Below, one piece after another: positions 12,853-25,905 of a stretch of 64,000 nt of DNA. How positions within the stretch are numbered: position 1 is the first letter of the stretch; each line of letters starts with the position of its first letter. The position numbers and the translations under genes were made by a program. The DNA is from Lycocorax pyrrhopterus obiensis (taxonomy: Eukaryota; Chordata; Aves; Passeriformes; Paradisaeidae): positions 15,836,159 to 15,900,158 of the forward strand of contig JACSVZ010000008.1 of assembly GCA_014706295.1 (NCBI GenBank). Direction: 5' to 3'. The notes beneath the pieces are model-generated. The model saw only the letters and a list, made by a program, of their open reading frames with translations. It was not told the DNA's origin and did not search any database.

Positions 12853-15800
12853 CTTCAGTTTTGGATGCCTAATTAAGACTGCACTCAGGCTTTTCGCTTC
12901 TTACAGTGGGGTCTCTCTCCTCTGTTGAGCCTCCTATTTCCATGTAAACTTGTAGGAGCATTGTATCTTTGTGACTTCAGACTCTTAAAATTAGCAAATG
13001 GACTCAAAAGCTGTTAGCATGAAATGGGTAAGATCAAAAGACATGCAGCATTGACTGCATAAACCTTTCATAGGAAATTGGGCTAAAACTGCAAAAGACA
13101 GATGCGCTAGTGGATTCAACAGGTGCTGCCCTGGCAAAAGAAAGTTCTCCTTTGGGAGAAGACTATGTAGGGAATATCCAGGGCCCAAGTGTGAGCTGTC
13201 AGCCCAGAAAAACTGGCCATATGTGCTAACTTTTGCACTGAGGACACTTTTCCATCCAGCTCAAAAAGAAAGGCAAACTGTCACCCAACTGAGGGAGATT
13301 TTTTTTGAGTGATCAAGCTATTCAAGTCTCCAGCAGGATACCATGAGACTAAGATATTGCAGCCATGCACAGGTGTGTCTCCACACCCTCTCTGCCTAAC
13401 AGAGCTGTCCAACAGCAGTATGGCTAAGAATGGTCAAAAATCTACAAAATGACTGGGCTTGTTTTTTCACCTGGGCTGTCAACTCACCTTCAGAAAAGCC
13501 TGATTTCTGTTTTTCCAAAACCAGGAGATTGCAGTGGGGCAGTGTCTCGCTGGCACACTTAAAATCACTAGCCATTTAAGAAGAAACACTGGTTTGGCAA
13601 GTATTTAGCTATTTAACCTCGGATACATGCTAAAGTGTTGCAGACTTGAGTAGGACTGTAGCATTTGTCTGTAGCATCCTAAATTGGAGCTGAAGCAGTA
13701 TCTGTGTTTTATATTATGCACAGGTTATGTGATGGAAGTGTGCAAATATCCAAGAATGAGAAATATTTCCTATCCCAAGAGTTTTACCTTTACTTTGAAG
13801 TAAAAGAATATATATGCCTCTGCTTAACTGTTTGCAATTTAAATACTGATCAAAAGCTTTAAAGGTTGAAACTTTCAACAGGGAAATACTTAGAAGGTCA
13901 ATATAACCCATCCAAATCTCATTTGAAAGGACTTCAGGTATGTAAAGTATGAGACGTCTGTAGCCTCTTATGACTTACTGAGATATTTGCAACATTAGCC
14001 ATGGAAAAATGACCTTGTGTAACATAAATAGCTGGAAGAACAAAATTCGAGGTGACCCCATCTGAAAAAAGCAGTTGACAAGTAGCATTTCATCACAGAG
14101 GAACGGGCTCTTTATCTATGGAAGTAGCAGAGTTCTTATTTTCTATAGCAATTGCTTTTCTAGAATTTGATCTTGGTAATAAAATTTACCATTGTTTGTT
14201 TCCTAGAGAACAAGAACAGTATCTGACATCATGTAAGCCTGCTTGTTCAGTAGCTTGCCTGGGCATACATTAAAATGCTTTATTTTAATAAGGCCTGATC
14301 TTGAAAAGATTTATACTTTTTACGCTTCTCTGTACTGTAAGTAGTAACAAAAATCATTTCACTTCAGTGAAACTTAGTTAAGAGGAAAATCTTCGTAGGC
14401 TTTGCTTAATAGAAATTTTTCCTTTTTGTGGATTTTTTCCAACAGAATTCAGTGTGAATATGAAATAAGTGCTTTAGAAGTTAACAAAAAGTCTTCTATA
14501 GAAGTTACTCAACACACCAACAGAATTTATGAGAATTTTATAACCCTTCCTTTTACTCTTTTATCTATTCCGTTTGAATGTTCGTACTAGAGACAGAGCT
14601 GTATTTTCATTCCAATGGTTTGTATCAATATTACAAGCTTTCCCCAAGGAGACATATATATACATATATCCCTATATGTGTAAATGTTCATCACAGAGGA
14701 GACTGAACCGCTTTCATTGCTCTTGCTCTAAGAGCCTCTGCATGAGACATGACAGGTCTCTCTACAGCGATGTTGCCTTGTGCGAGTTGTCTTCTTGGCA
14801 TGCAGCGATGGCTACTGGATGTCAGGAGGTATGGTCAGACCTTCATTTTTCCAGACTCTCTAACACTGGAGATGATCTGCCAAGGCTACAGAGTTGCTAA
14901 GGCTGGGGCTGCTGGGAGGGAGAATCATGGGACAGTGTCCCTTGGCCACGGCTCTGAGATTGTCTCACAGGAACTATTGCTCGAGTACAGAAAGGAGCAG
15001 TAAGACAGGACCTAGACAAAGTGTGAAGAGATGCTCAGCAGGCCACAACAGCAGAGATTTGCAGACTCCCAGCACCATCTATTTCCTTCCTTCCCATCCA
15101 CCACAGTCCTCACTATCAGCATCTCATCTTTCAACACCTTTCAGTCTCCAGTGCTGGAGCTCCGAATGGTGCTGCCAAAACACCACTCCCTGGTTTCCAA
15201 ACACTCCATCACTCTCCCTGGGCACAGCCACGCTTTCAGTGTAGGTAACAGCCTCTGCTGTTTTAATTCAGCTAAACAACTTCACTGCAGGCATCCAGGA
15301 TCCCAATGCTCCTCTGTTAAATGTTGCTGAGTCTTGTACACAACAGAAATCTAAATCATGGACTGGTTCTCCTTAGACATGGAAGAAAAATGATATATAC
15401 AGGAAATGAAAGCCTCTGCTCTCTCTTTTCTTCCTAATGTTTACCTGGAGCTGAGTGCTCTCTGAGGTTTTTGGGCAACGAAAGTCATTTTCCTCCTGTG
15501 CAGGTTTCTTCTGCCTGTCAGTGTTGGACATGCACACTGTCTTAGCTTCATCTCTTTGAAGGGCTCTTTGGCACAGAAATGCTGGACATTGAGGCATTGG
15601 TAACACTAACTTGACACTTGCACCTTTCTAACCTGAAGCTTGCATCACAGAAGCTGTGAGAATATAGAGTATAATTTCTTTTAAAATAAAAAAGAGGAGT
15701 TTCTCCTTATAGGGAGTACAGGGTGGGGGAAAGAATAAGGGTGTTTAAGTGCCAGGTGACAATGTCCATCACACTGCTCAGTGATGAAGCTACAAAGACA

Positions 15801-16068
15801 AAAATAGACAAAGTGACCTCATGGCTTTCAGCAGCAATGCCTACGAGACAAAAGAGAGGCTTTAAAAGGCTTGTGGACTGATAGCAAAGAGCTTGGACAT
15901 CTCAGAGTTTTGGTTCTGCTCCAGAAGGGGACTGCTTTGCTCCTCTCTCCTTGTCTTTCTTTCTGTTTATGGGGAGTTGTGAATTAAACGGGCTTTGTGA
16001 CATGCCCAGTTCTCCAGGTCTGGACTCCACTTTCTCAAGCTTGGATCAGCCTTATGCAGGTACAGATG

Positions 16069-16185
16069 TCTCCTCTCTTTTCTCCTTTTCTTTCTTTTCT
16101 CTTTTCTTTTCTTTTCTTTTCTTTTCTTTTCTTTTCTTTTCTTTTCTTTTCTTTTCTTTTCTTTTCTTTTCTTTTCTTTTCTTTT

Positions 16186-16217
<32 letters not shown>

Positions 16218-16383
16218 CTCTTCTCTTCTCTTCTCTTCTCTTCTCTTCTCTTCTCTTCTCTTCTCTTCTCTTCTCTTCTCTTCTCTTCTCTTCTCTTCTC
16301 TTCTCTTCTCTTCTCTTCTCTTCTCTTCTCTTCTCTTCTCTTCTCTTCTCTCTTCTCTCTTCCTTTCTTTCTTCTTTCCTTTC
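16069..16383 (+). repeat. 315-base pyrimidine tract: (CTTTT)21 then (TTCTC)28
   Basis: Not one purine occurs on the + strand from 16069 to 16383. The core is 21 pure CTTTT units (16101-16205), then, after five bases, 28 pure TTCTC units (16211-16350), with mixed pyrimidine flanks. The two arrays differ by one T-to-C change per unit. The tract is on the sense strand of SYNPO2L intron 3, so the pre-mRNA carries the pyrimidine version. It creates long artefactual open frames on both strands (poly Phe/Ser/Leu and poly Arg/Glu/Lys). Confidence 0.98.
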
Positions 16384-17799
16384 ATCTCCTTTTTTGTAGT
16401 CTACTCTCCTTACCCTGTTCTTTTGCCTATTCTGATTTCATTCTTGCTATTTACCTTCTACAAGTTATCTTAGGAATATTTCTCTTTCTGTTTTTTCTTA
16501 AAATGTTGTGGAAGATTGTAGCTTGAATAGCATGACCATTTTTCTGTTGGGAGGACTGGTGTCATTAGTCATGTGCTTTAGCCTTTGATGGGGAGAAAAG
16601 TAGGAAGAGAAGAGGAAGGTGAGAAGCAGATCCCAGAGGGCCCTACTTGCCAGCTCCTTCAGAGCACAGGACAGTTCAGAGCAACTTTCTAGGGAAGTTG
16701 TACATGGATCCTAATGCTGAGCCAGGACTACAAGCTGGTGGAGTTAAAGCCAAGACGATGTACTGTTACCTTTTCTCTGACAGTATTTGCTATCCCAGAC
16801 TTTAGAGTTGGCACTTCCATGGTACTCTGCTGTCAGAAAGGGCTGTGCAGACATCACTTTGGATGGTGTAGCTGTTAGCTCCTGATGCTAGAAATCCTCC
16901 TGTGAGTCACTCAGGCCAGAGTTTAAATATTCTGCATTTGACTAAGATTCTGTGGTGCTGCTCTTTCTCCTTGTAAATTTGGAAGCAAAATAACACCAGG
17001 TGAGGTGTAGTAGCCTGTAGCAAGGTTGTTTGTAGCAACTTCCCTTATTTCCTCCATTGTCAACAACCCCTAGAGACACAGGCATGCAGATTTGTAAATG
17101 AAGTGGGCAGACCTTCAGGGACTGTGGTTTGTTTCCATCATGGAGAGCAGGTCTGTGAGGGCAAGTCTGTGATGGCCCTGAAGAACACTAAATCTGTACA
17201 AAAACCTGCATGCTACTTCAGTCTTGGTTCAGCAAGGTGGAGTCATTCTGTAAGGAAGGTTTTGCAGAGAGCCTTCACTTTGCAAATGCAAGTACAAATA
17301 GTGAGCCATTTCAGCATTGCTTTTCCTGTTTCCAGTTCTGGATGCAAAGGAGAGGAATGGACTGTGCATCCACATGAGGTGATCTCAAACCACAGAAGTC
17401 CCCTTGCTGAAATCCCAAAGCAGCAGCATGTGCTATGGAATGGCTGCAAACTTTGAGGGCTTCCTGGAAGGATGACTGCTTTGCAAATCAACACTTTATT
17501 TTCAGCCTGTGGTGGGAGAGAGAAGCTTTTTCTGCTGCGGTTACACTGATGCAGTACGGAATGATGACACTTGCCACAACTGTGCAGCCTAGAAAGGTTT
17601 TGGGAGACTGTAGCCCTCAGGAAAACTAGTAAACTTCTTAACTAAGCTCCCTGTGCCCCACTGCAGGTGACTTTGCCACATTAGCAGGTTTCCACTGAAT
17701 GAATGCTTTGTGATGAAATGATCAGAAGCAACATCCTGAGAGGACTGAGCAGCTTCCATCATCTCTTGAGCTAACACCATCCCTCAGCACTGCATTGCA

Positions 17800-18120
17800 C
17801 CTCTCCTCTCCTCTCCTCTCCTCTCCTCTCCTCTCCTCTCCTCTCCTCTCCTCTCCTCTCCTCTCCTCTCCTCTCCTCTCCTCTCCTCTCCTCTCCTCTC
17901 CTCTCCTCTCCTCTCCTCTCCTCTCCTCTCTCTCTCTCTCTCCTCTCCTCTCTCTCTCTTCTCTCCTCTCCTCTCCTCTCCCCTCTTCTCTCTTCTCCTC
18001 TCCCCTCTCCTCTCCTCTCCTCTCCTCTCCTCTCCTCTCCTCTCCTCTCCTCTCCTCTCCTCTCCTCTCCTCTCCTCTCCTCTCCCCTCCCTTCCTCTCC
18101 TCTCTCCTTTCTCTTCCTTC
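17800..18120 (+). repeat. 321-base pyrimidine tract, mainly (CTCTC)n
   Basis: An uninterrupted pyrimidine run. The first part is 26 pure CTCTC units (17801-17930). A mixed CT/TTC section follows (about 17931-18004), then roughly 16 more units to about 18083 and a degenerate tail. It lies 1.4 kb from the first tract, in the same intron and orientation. The long open frames across it are repeat artefacts. Confidence 0.98.
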
Positions 18121-19270
18121 AGCAGAACATAATTTATTACCTCTTTCTTGGGAATGTCAGGGCTGGACAAGATGGTTTTTTTGATAAATTATTAGATGCT
18201 TACAGTGGATGGTTGTTTCATCTGTACTATGATGCTGGGAAAAAGACAATGGAAAAGGATGAAATGAAAGACATCACAAATTAGTCTGTGGTTTAGGTAT
18301 GTGGGGCTTTTTTTCTGTGCAAGGTTAGTGCTGACTTCTGCCACTTCAACAGTGATTCAAGGCATGTCCATACTTTCCTTAGGGCAGACGAGTTTGGTTT
18401 TACAATTGAATCTTGTTCACCACCTGCTTTCCCTGCACACAGAGGATACAATGTGCCTCCCAGGGGCTTTACTGACCACAGCGCAGGTGGAAAATGATTA
18501 TCCCACACTTTCATGCCAGTGTCCCAACAGGTGTTGTCTTTTCCAAGCAAGCTTGTCTAAGTGGATGTCCTTCTGGCCTGGCTGATCAGTTGTGGGGATC
18601 TGGGATTCTTGCTCAGGAGCACATACTCTTCTTCCTTGCCAGGCATGGGGCACAGGGAAGGGACTGAAGCAAGGGTGAAATCATGCTTCCTTTGCCTCCT
18701 GCAGCGGCAGGGCTGCTGCAGAGCAGCAAACAGCCCTGCACACAATGCTGCTGCACAACACTCTGACTGTAGCTGACGTTGCAGGGCTCAGATCAGGAGC
18801 AGCCCTGCTGTACCTGCAGAGCACCTCTCCTTTTGCACACATGCAATCCTCTATATGGTAGGATGTCTACAGAAAGCAGGGCTCCACCTTCAGGGTGACA
18901 AATAAATGGTAAAAATTCCCGCAAGCAAGGGCATGCACTGTAAAAACATCAGGGACTCTTGGCCACATGCTTCAGAAATAGGAAATCCCAGGTCTGATGA
19001 GGAGACTTAGACCGGCCATCAGAGTGAGAGGAGTTCCTCCCCACACCTGCATCAACTTCTATTGTGTTTGCGGGGAAAGAGAAAACTGCTCCTGAATTTC
19101 TACCAACAGTTTATAAAGACACTATCATCAGCAAAAGTAGGAAAGAAAAAGAAGGGCAAGGGGTGTGTTTCCCTCTGTGTGCACTAGAATGCCTGCAGCC
19201 ATTTCACTGTCCACCTTTGCCCACCCAAACTTTTCTGAGCTCTGAGACTGCCTCTTTCTATCTCTTTCAG

Positions 19271-21600
19271 AGCTCCACCGCCACGAGAGCATCCAGGAGA
19301 AGAACGTGAAAGAAGCCAAAACTAAGTGCAGAACCATTGCATCCCTGCTGACAGATGCACCCAACCCCCACTCCAAGGGGGTGCTGATGTTTAAGAAACG
19401 GAGGCAGAGGGCTAAGAAGTATACGTTGGTAAGCTTTGGCAGTGTTGATGAAGATCGCTCCTACGAGGAGGAAGACGGAGTTTTTCCAACTAGTGAATCT
19501 GAATTTGATGAGGAAGGTTTCTCTGATGCCCGAAGCCTAACTAATCACTCAGACTGGGACAATACTTACCTAGACATTGAAAAGTCCAAATCTGACTCTG
19601 AACAGAAGGAAAAGAAGCAAAAAGGTTTGAGTGAGGCCTCAGGTAAAGGAGCACGATTATTTGAGCAGCAGAGGGAACGGGCTGGGAAGTACACAGTTGA
19701 GAAAACTCCAGTGCAGAAGAGCCCAGAGCTTGCCCCAGCTGCCCAGCCAAAGCAGGGCACAGTGAACCGAGATATGCCTGTGCCAGAGAAGGCAGACAAC
19801 ATGCCCCTCAGCATCCACCTGGAAGGTGTGCAAGTGCCCAGCAAGCAACCAGCCACTGTCCCCACTCAGCTCCTGACTGCCCCCAGCCCCACTTTCTTCC
19901 CGCCTCCCCCAAGCACCCCTGATCCCTTCTCTGCAAGTTCAACAAGTATGTTCAACAGGTCTGCACGGCCCTTTACTCCTGGCTTTTCTGGCCAACGTCC
20001 AGCAACATCCTCTGTCATCTTTAGGCCATCTGCACCCAAAAAACCCACTGAAAGTCTGGGTGGACAAAGCACAGTGGTTCCCCCTTTCTCACCTCTGGCT
20101 CCAGGAACACCTGCCAATGCACCAGTGCCAACACAGCGTGGTCCAGTCAGCTCCTCCACATCTCTGTATATTCCTGCACCAGGAAGACCAACATCACCAC
20201 TGGAGTCACAGCCAAAACGGGGAGGAAGCGCTCCAGAGATTAAGCCTTCTGCCAACACTTCCCGGACATCCACCACCTCTATCTTTCTGTCAACTCCCTC
20301 AAAGCCAGGAGGGGATACGGCCTCCACAGCATCCCAGCCACGAGTCCCTGGAACAGCCTCTTCTTCATTGTATATTAGTCCAGCACCATCACAGCACATG
20401 AGAAGCAGTTCCCCTGTGCCAAAACAGCCTTCTCCTGCCATCACTCCAGCAATGCCACGACCTCCTTCGGAGCCCTTAACCTCCAGGGAGCAGAGGATTG
20501 CTGTGCCAGCTCCCCGCACAGGCATCCTGCAGGAGGCTCGCCGACGGGGCAACAAGAAACCCATGTTCAGTAAGATTGAGGAGAAGAAGAAGAATTCGCC
20601 CAACCCTGAGCTCCTGTCTCTGGTGCAGAACCTGGATGAGAAGCCAAAAGGTGACCACCCTGGGGCAGGCTTTGAGTCTGGGCCTGAGGAGGACTTCCTC
20701 AGCCTTGGTGCTGAGGCCTGCAACTTCATGCAGTCCTCGGGCCGCAAGTTCAAGACCCCACCTCCAGTGGCTCCCAAGCCTCAGCAAGATTCTGGATTGG
20801 TAAATGGGGCCCAGGACATGCCTCAGCTTAAAGGCAAGGGGGCAGAGCTCTTTGCCAAACGCCAGAGCCGCATGGACAAATTTGTGGTGGAAACAACACC
20901 AAAGCCAGAGTACAAGCCCAGGACCCCCTCTCCATCCCCTTCTCTACCCTCATGCTGGAAATACTCACCCAACATCCGGGCTCCCCCTCCAATAGCTTAC
21001 AACCCAATGCATTCCCCTTTCTATCCCCTGGCAGCCAGCAAATCTCAGGCTAGCAAAGCAGAGAGCAAAGTGAAAAAGGCACCTGGCCAGAAATCAGGGA
21101 TAAAGGTCATTGATTTAATGCGCCACCAGCCCTATCAATTGAAGTCAGCCATGTTCTGTTTTGGGGATTCCCCAAGCCCCAGCACTCAGAATACTCCTGG
21201 TCAGCCAACCCTGCAGGCTAGCTCATCCTTCATGGCAGCCAAGCAGGTCCCTGTGAAAATAGCCAAGACCCAGGAGATTCGTCGCTTCTCCACTCCAGCT
21301 CCCATGCCATCCTCAAGCAGCCTGGCACCCACTGTGCTTGTGCCCCGCTCAGCCACCACGCTGGATGAGCCGTTGTGGAGAACAGAAATGGCCTCTTCTG
21401 CCCCTGCTACACCCGCACCCTTCCAGGTGGAGCTCAGCCCCTCCCCTAAGCCGTATCAGAGCTCCCCAGAGCCTGGACAGGTGGGACCTTCTCCAAACTC
21501 AGCCTCTGCCTCTCGGTTTCAGGTGGCCAGGCCCAAATTCTCAGCAGCAAGAACGGGGATGCAGGCCAATGTGTGGAGGCCAAGTTTTGGCCATCACTGA
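19271..21600 (+). CDS. SYNPO2L: SYNPO2L terminal exon: synaptopodin-type body, NLS-like basic stretch, C-terminus
   Basis: This 2330-nt exon starts right after CTCTTTCAG and ends at TGA (21598-21600). It encodes about 776 residues with human SYNPO2L landmarks in order: KEAKTKCRTIASLLT (19309-19353); the basic, NLS-like FKKRRQRAKKYTLVSFG (19390-19440); an acidic SESEFDEEGFSDARSLTN segment; FNRSARPFTPG (19951-19983); REQRIAVPAPRTGILQEARR (about 20488-20547); NSPNPELLSLVQNLDEKPKG; TPPPVAPKP (about 20755-20781, SH3-ligand-like); APPPIAYNP; IRRFSTPAP; TLDEPLWRTEM; and the end ANVWRPSFGHH. With the two upstream exons the window holds about 1047 residues; about 35 more would be in exon 1. Human is near 977, so the bird protein is longer in the disordered parts. 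Role from the family: Z-disc actin-bundling and alpha-actinin-binding scaffold in heart and skeletal muscle. A gapless 15-residue motif recurs at 19378, 19648 and 20839. Confidence 0.95.
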
Positions 21601-24600
21601 GGCAGGCACCCCTCCCATCCTGTCTGTGGCCCCGCAGAGATAGCGCTTGTTTTGTCTTTCATGTCAGCTCAGTACATTGGGATGAGTGACACAAAATGAA
21701 GAAAAAAACCTCAAAAAAATACTGCCCTTCTGCACCACCCCCTTCCCCAGCCTCCCCTTGGTCTCAGATGGGATACTTCATGGAAAGGCTTACTGGCTGT
21801 GGCTACAGCAGGAGGAAGAATGTGAAGAGAGGGCACGTGTGTGGTACACAAAGACTGGGAACTTGTACACAGCAACAAAACCCACCTCCCGAGGGGGTGA
21901 ATGGCAGGGGTTATCCCGCATGGGACACACAGGAAGCAGTAGTTTTCCTTTTCCAAGGGCTTTGGAGTCACCCCTGAATGGAAGGGAACTAGGAGGCAAG
22001 AGCTTTCCAGGAAGAAAGGGCGAGAGGTGGGATTACAGAACAGAAGCCCCAACTTTCCCATTAGACTGTTCTTCTCTGATCCCCCAATCTGTACACGTTC
22101 ACTTGTGTGTGCACACACACATGCACACGGCAACACTCAGCAGGGAGTGAAAGGACAAGTGGGGCTTCACCTGGGACATTTCTCCCAGACTTCCCTCTGT
22201 GGGGGCATGGGAAAGAAAGCGAGAGAGCAGAGTGAGCAGGGGTGTTTGCCCATGCACAAGTGGGCAGTGTGCCCTGCACCCGAGAGTGGCCATGTGTGCC
22301 TGTTCCTCCAGTCACCAGGGCTGGGGGTAACAAGAGAGTCATCCTAGCTGGTACTAAATACCACTATCAGGTCTGGAAGTAGTTTACCAAAGAGAGGCTT
22401 TGAGGGGACTTGGTGGGGCTATTACCAGCTGTGGGAACTGCAGAAGGAAGTGTCCATTTTTGAGGATACACAAAGTCAAAGCTAAGGTCAGACAGTGGCA
22501 CAAAGAAAGGCCCTGTAGCATTAGTTCCACTGAACAGGATATGGATGCTGTAAGTACAAAGGTGGATTGCATGGGAGAAGGTACAGTTGGCTTTAAAAGG
22601 AAGCAGGACTGAATATGCATTTGCACATGATCTTTTTGTTTAGTTTAGGATGGAAGTGGGGCTAGATTAGAAATGGGTCATGGCATAAAACTTGCTGAAA
22701 GCTTTGTGATGAGTGGAAAATGGAGGGCCTTTACAGACATTCTCAGCATGGAAGCGTAGGTCAGGAAAACAGAAAGGCACAAGTAAAACTTCATACTAAA
22801 CGACTTAGGTATTCTTGTGGGGCCTATTTGGTAAAAACTGAAATGCTCTGAGAATCCCAGAGGATCTGCACTCACATATGCAGAGCTCAGTTTGCTGGTG
22901 ATGCTGAGGTATAAACAGTACTAGTTATTCCTTGAATGTCCCAGGCTAGCCTCCATCTTAATCCCTATACTACAGGCATACAGGAAGAAAGCACTGCCTT
23001 GCCAAGGAAGAATTTAGCATATTAGTAGGGACTGTGCATGTGTGTGTGCACGTCATCTATACTCTGGTTTACACACCGCCCTGCCATTTACTTTCTGCTT
23101 GTGGTCTTCCTTTGCCAGCAGCCACTTTTCCAGTGTGATCCCACAAGTACACCAAGAAAGCATTGCTCCTGAAACACTGGCTCCAAACACAGCAGATGCC
23201 CCAGCTGCAGGGAAGGAGATTGCCACCTCTTTCTGGGTCCGGGTTGCCCAGCCTTGAGCTAAACCCTTAGGAATGTGTACAGGAGGCAGAATGAGGGTCT
23301 CATAGCCCTCTCCCCTTGAGACAAGTCACTATTTCATTAGACTGGCTCCTCTCCTTCAAGCAGTAGCTGTTCTCCGACTGGACTGAGCACAAACTTTGGA
23401 TATTCAAAAGTGCAGGTTCTGGGGGAAAAAAAAAGGCATGCAATTGGGTCTGAAGCAGTCTGTATGCAGTGCAGCTAGTGTTGTTTCACACTAAATCTAA
23501 GCCAACCTTCCTCTGCACAGCAGGAGCTTGTGATGTGTAGCTTTTCGTGATAGCTGGGACTCTACTTTCTCTGGGAGGCTCTAAAGTCTTTCTCTATGAG
23601 CACCTGGAGATTTTTCACATGTGCTCTCCCATGAAGAAAAAGAAGGCTGTAGAACCTAGCTAGCAGCTCTAATCGTGGACAAGCTTGGGAGGGAGAGAAT
23701 GAGAGAAAAGGAGAAGTAATACACAATTCTGCCTTTGAATCCTTCACACTGTGGCTGGACTTTTTTGCAGGCCTGTGTTTGCAGGGCACATTCCTGGGGG
23801 CCCTGAAACATATAAAGAGCATGCTGGGGAGAGAGGAGGATGGTACTTACACCTCACTTGGCACACTATTAGTCATGGGAGAGGATTGTAAGAAAAGCCA
23901 TGGGAATGCCTTGAGTTAATGGACAAAGGTGTGGCTGAGCCAGAAGAGGTGCTGCACCTGGTTGTATGACATAGGAGCAGCCAACCTGAATTGATGAGGA
24001 GATTGTGTCCCTGAAAAGCCCCAGAGAGGATGTCTTAGGAGAAACCATCACCACAGAGTTGATTCAGATCACCAGAATCCACTTAGCTCCAGTGAAGGGG
24101 AGCAACCATACTACAAAACCTCTCAGATGATTGCTTTCTCACTCATCCTGCACTGCATTGCATTGCTAGCATTTCTGAAAAAAACCCAGACCCGTGTGCA
24201 AACTGAATCTCTGTGACCCTTTCCAAACATGGAGGGAGGAATCTTCTATTTTATCTAGGAAAGCTGTACGAAGGAACTCAAGGAGTAGCAGTGCTCCAAA
24301 AGCTTTGTCTCTCATCTCCTTGTGGAATGTTGTCTGTCACTGGCTAGTGATTTAAGCCATTAGCCTTAGACAGACAAGCTAGCCCAGACTGAAAGCATTA
24401 CTGAACTCAGGTGTAGAGAGGGGTTGTGTGGACCAGAGAAAGGGTGCTCAACATAATTCTGCAGTCAAGAAATAACCTCAGAAAGTCTGAATCTTACTCC
24501 AGTATCCCTTTCCCTCAGGCCCCTAAAGTTAAGTGCTCTCAGGGCCTGAAAGTCTCAGGAAATTCATTTTGCCACTGGAAAAATAGAGAAGTCTGGCCTC

Positions 24601-25905
24601 AGTATGTAAGGGAGATTGCATGGGTTTAGTATTTTGGTGATCCCACTCCAGATTTCCAGGAGACAATGATTTCTGCTGAGGAGTGATTGCCAAACACCAT
24701 TCAGTGTTAGATATCATGACCCAAGTGAGTGGAATAACTGCATTTGCCCCATCATTTCTGATAATGTAGTGGGCAGGAGATGAAAAAGGTTTGGTTTGAT
24801 TGGAGAAGAAATATTGAATATAAGAGCAAGGAAAGAACCAGGAGGCTGGGAATCCTGCATTGTACTTACATCCTTGGTTCAAAGCTACGTTTAGAAGCAA
24901 AACCAAAGTAGTTTAATGGATTTCAGCCCCTCACAAACTTTTCTGGATACTATGCTGACACAGGACTTGATCTGCAGAAGGAGAGGGTGTTGCAGATGAG
25001 GCCTACAGTGCTCGTGGTGTATCCCAAATAAGGCCTGTAGCTGCAAGTAGCATGAAATGAGAAATAATACTGAGATGCATCTGTTAAGTTGTAAGGACGA
25101 AACCTGAACTACTGCTGGCTTTAAGCAGCTCTGCTAATGTCTGCTCATGAAAATATTGTGGCTGGCCTGTTAGAAAGGTCACAGGTGAGGTTACAAGGAA
25201 TACTTTTGAAACATGTAAGCTTGTCTTGAGCCTCTCCAAATGTCTAATTCCTCAGCTGTTGAACAAGCACAGACATAAACAGTTGTTTGACAAGTTTTAG
25301 CTCCCACCTGCTAAGTTATAAGCTGCAGTGGTAGGCCAAACCCCAGTGTTCTCTTGTTAAACATTTGAAGATGTCTTCATGGGCTCTGATTTAAAACTGC
25401 CTATCATCCCTCCTCTCTAGCATGCTGCAGGCTACATATTGCAGCTATGGCAATTCAGGGGTTTTATCTTTGCTTCAGAAGTAACAGTCCTTTCCCTCTC
25501 AATATACGGGAACACTTACCAGAGATAACCTCAAGATCCTGCAGCACCTGGGAGGAAGCATCTCAGAAGAGACTGGTGTGATCACTGTGGTCACTGATCA
25601 CCAGACATGAGCACAGTGTGAGGCAAGATTGTTCCTCATAAAGAACATGCTCCCTTTCTGCTATAATATCCAGCACCCCCTACTAGACCCTTTTCCTAGA
25701 AGAGATCCATCAGTGCTCTGAAAATGGGAGCCCAGCAGCAGTGCTCTGTCTGGTGAAAGATGTGACCCCAGATGAACAGAGTTGGCATCTTTGTTTATGG
25801 AAATACCTTTTTTCCTTTTCTGTTTTGTCTTTTTTTTTTCCAATTTACAATCACTTTCTATTTGTTTGTGCAGAAAAATAAACTTGTGATATGCACTTTA
25901 CATGT
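21601..25905 (+). other. SYNPO2L: SYNPO2L 3' untranslated region (inferred extent)
   Basis: After the stop I found no AATAAA until 25877, which suggests a 3'UTR of about 4.3 kb. It contains a short CA/TG-rich patch (about 22104-22130) and no coding frame that I trust. An earlier non-canonical poly(A) signal cannot be excluded, so the extent is inferred. Confidence 0.5.
25877..25882 (+). terminator. Candidate poly(A) signal of SYNPO2L
   Basis: AATAAA followed within about 20-35 bases by TG-rich sequence (CTTGTGAT, ATGTGGCATTTTGTC), the usual downstream element. It is the first such hexamer seen after the stop codon. A second AATAAA near 26039 is a weaker alternative. Confidence 0.5.

Larger units (their letters stand above)
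5948..19270 (+). other. SYNPO2L: SYNPO2L intron 3
   Basis: A 13.3-kb intron joining a donor GTAAGT to the acceptor CTCTTTCAG (ends 19270). The join supplies A plus AG, a Lys codon, and restores the conserved KQAK-L-x-R frame. It holds an exact MEF2-type site (8981-8990), an old CR1-like remnant (about 11410-11900), a short TG run (12828-12852) and two very long pyrimidine tracts (16069-16383 and 17800-18120). A promoter for the known short, PDZ-less SYNPO2L isoform could lie inside it, but I see no TATA box or CpG island that fixes it. The remaining sequence shows nothing I can name. Confidence 0.85.

Noticed and set aside
15951..16526. 191-codon Phe/Ser/Leu-rich frame and its minus-strand Arg/Glu/Lys counterpart
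   Set aside because: Pentamer repeats without stops produce these frames; there is no gene context.
17784..18184. About 129-codon frames on both strands across the CTCTC array
   Set aside because: Repeat artefact, as above.
19866..20777. 303-codon open frame on the minus strand inside the SYNPO2L terminal exon
   Set aside because: It is exactly antisense to conserved SYNPO2L coding sequence, rich in Gly/Ser/Arg as expected from the reverse of Pro/Ser/Ala codons, and resembles no known family.
2375..21600. Assignment of the first gene to SYNPO2 rather than SYNPO2L
   Set aside because: The conserved blocks and the C-terminus WRPSFGHH fit SYNPO2L, and the neighbour is MYOZ1, not MYOZ2.
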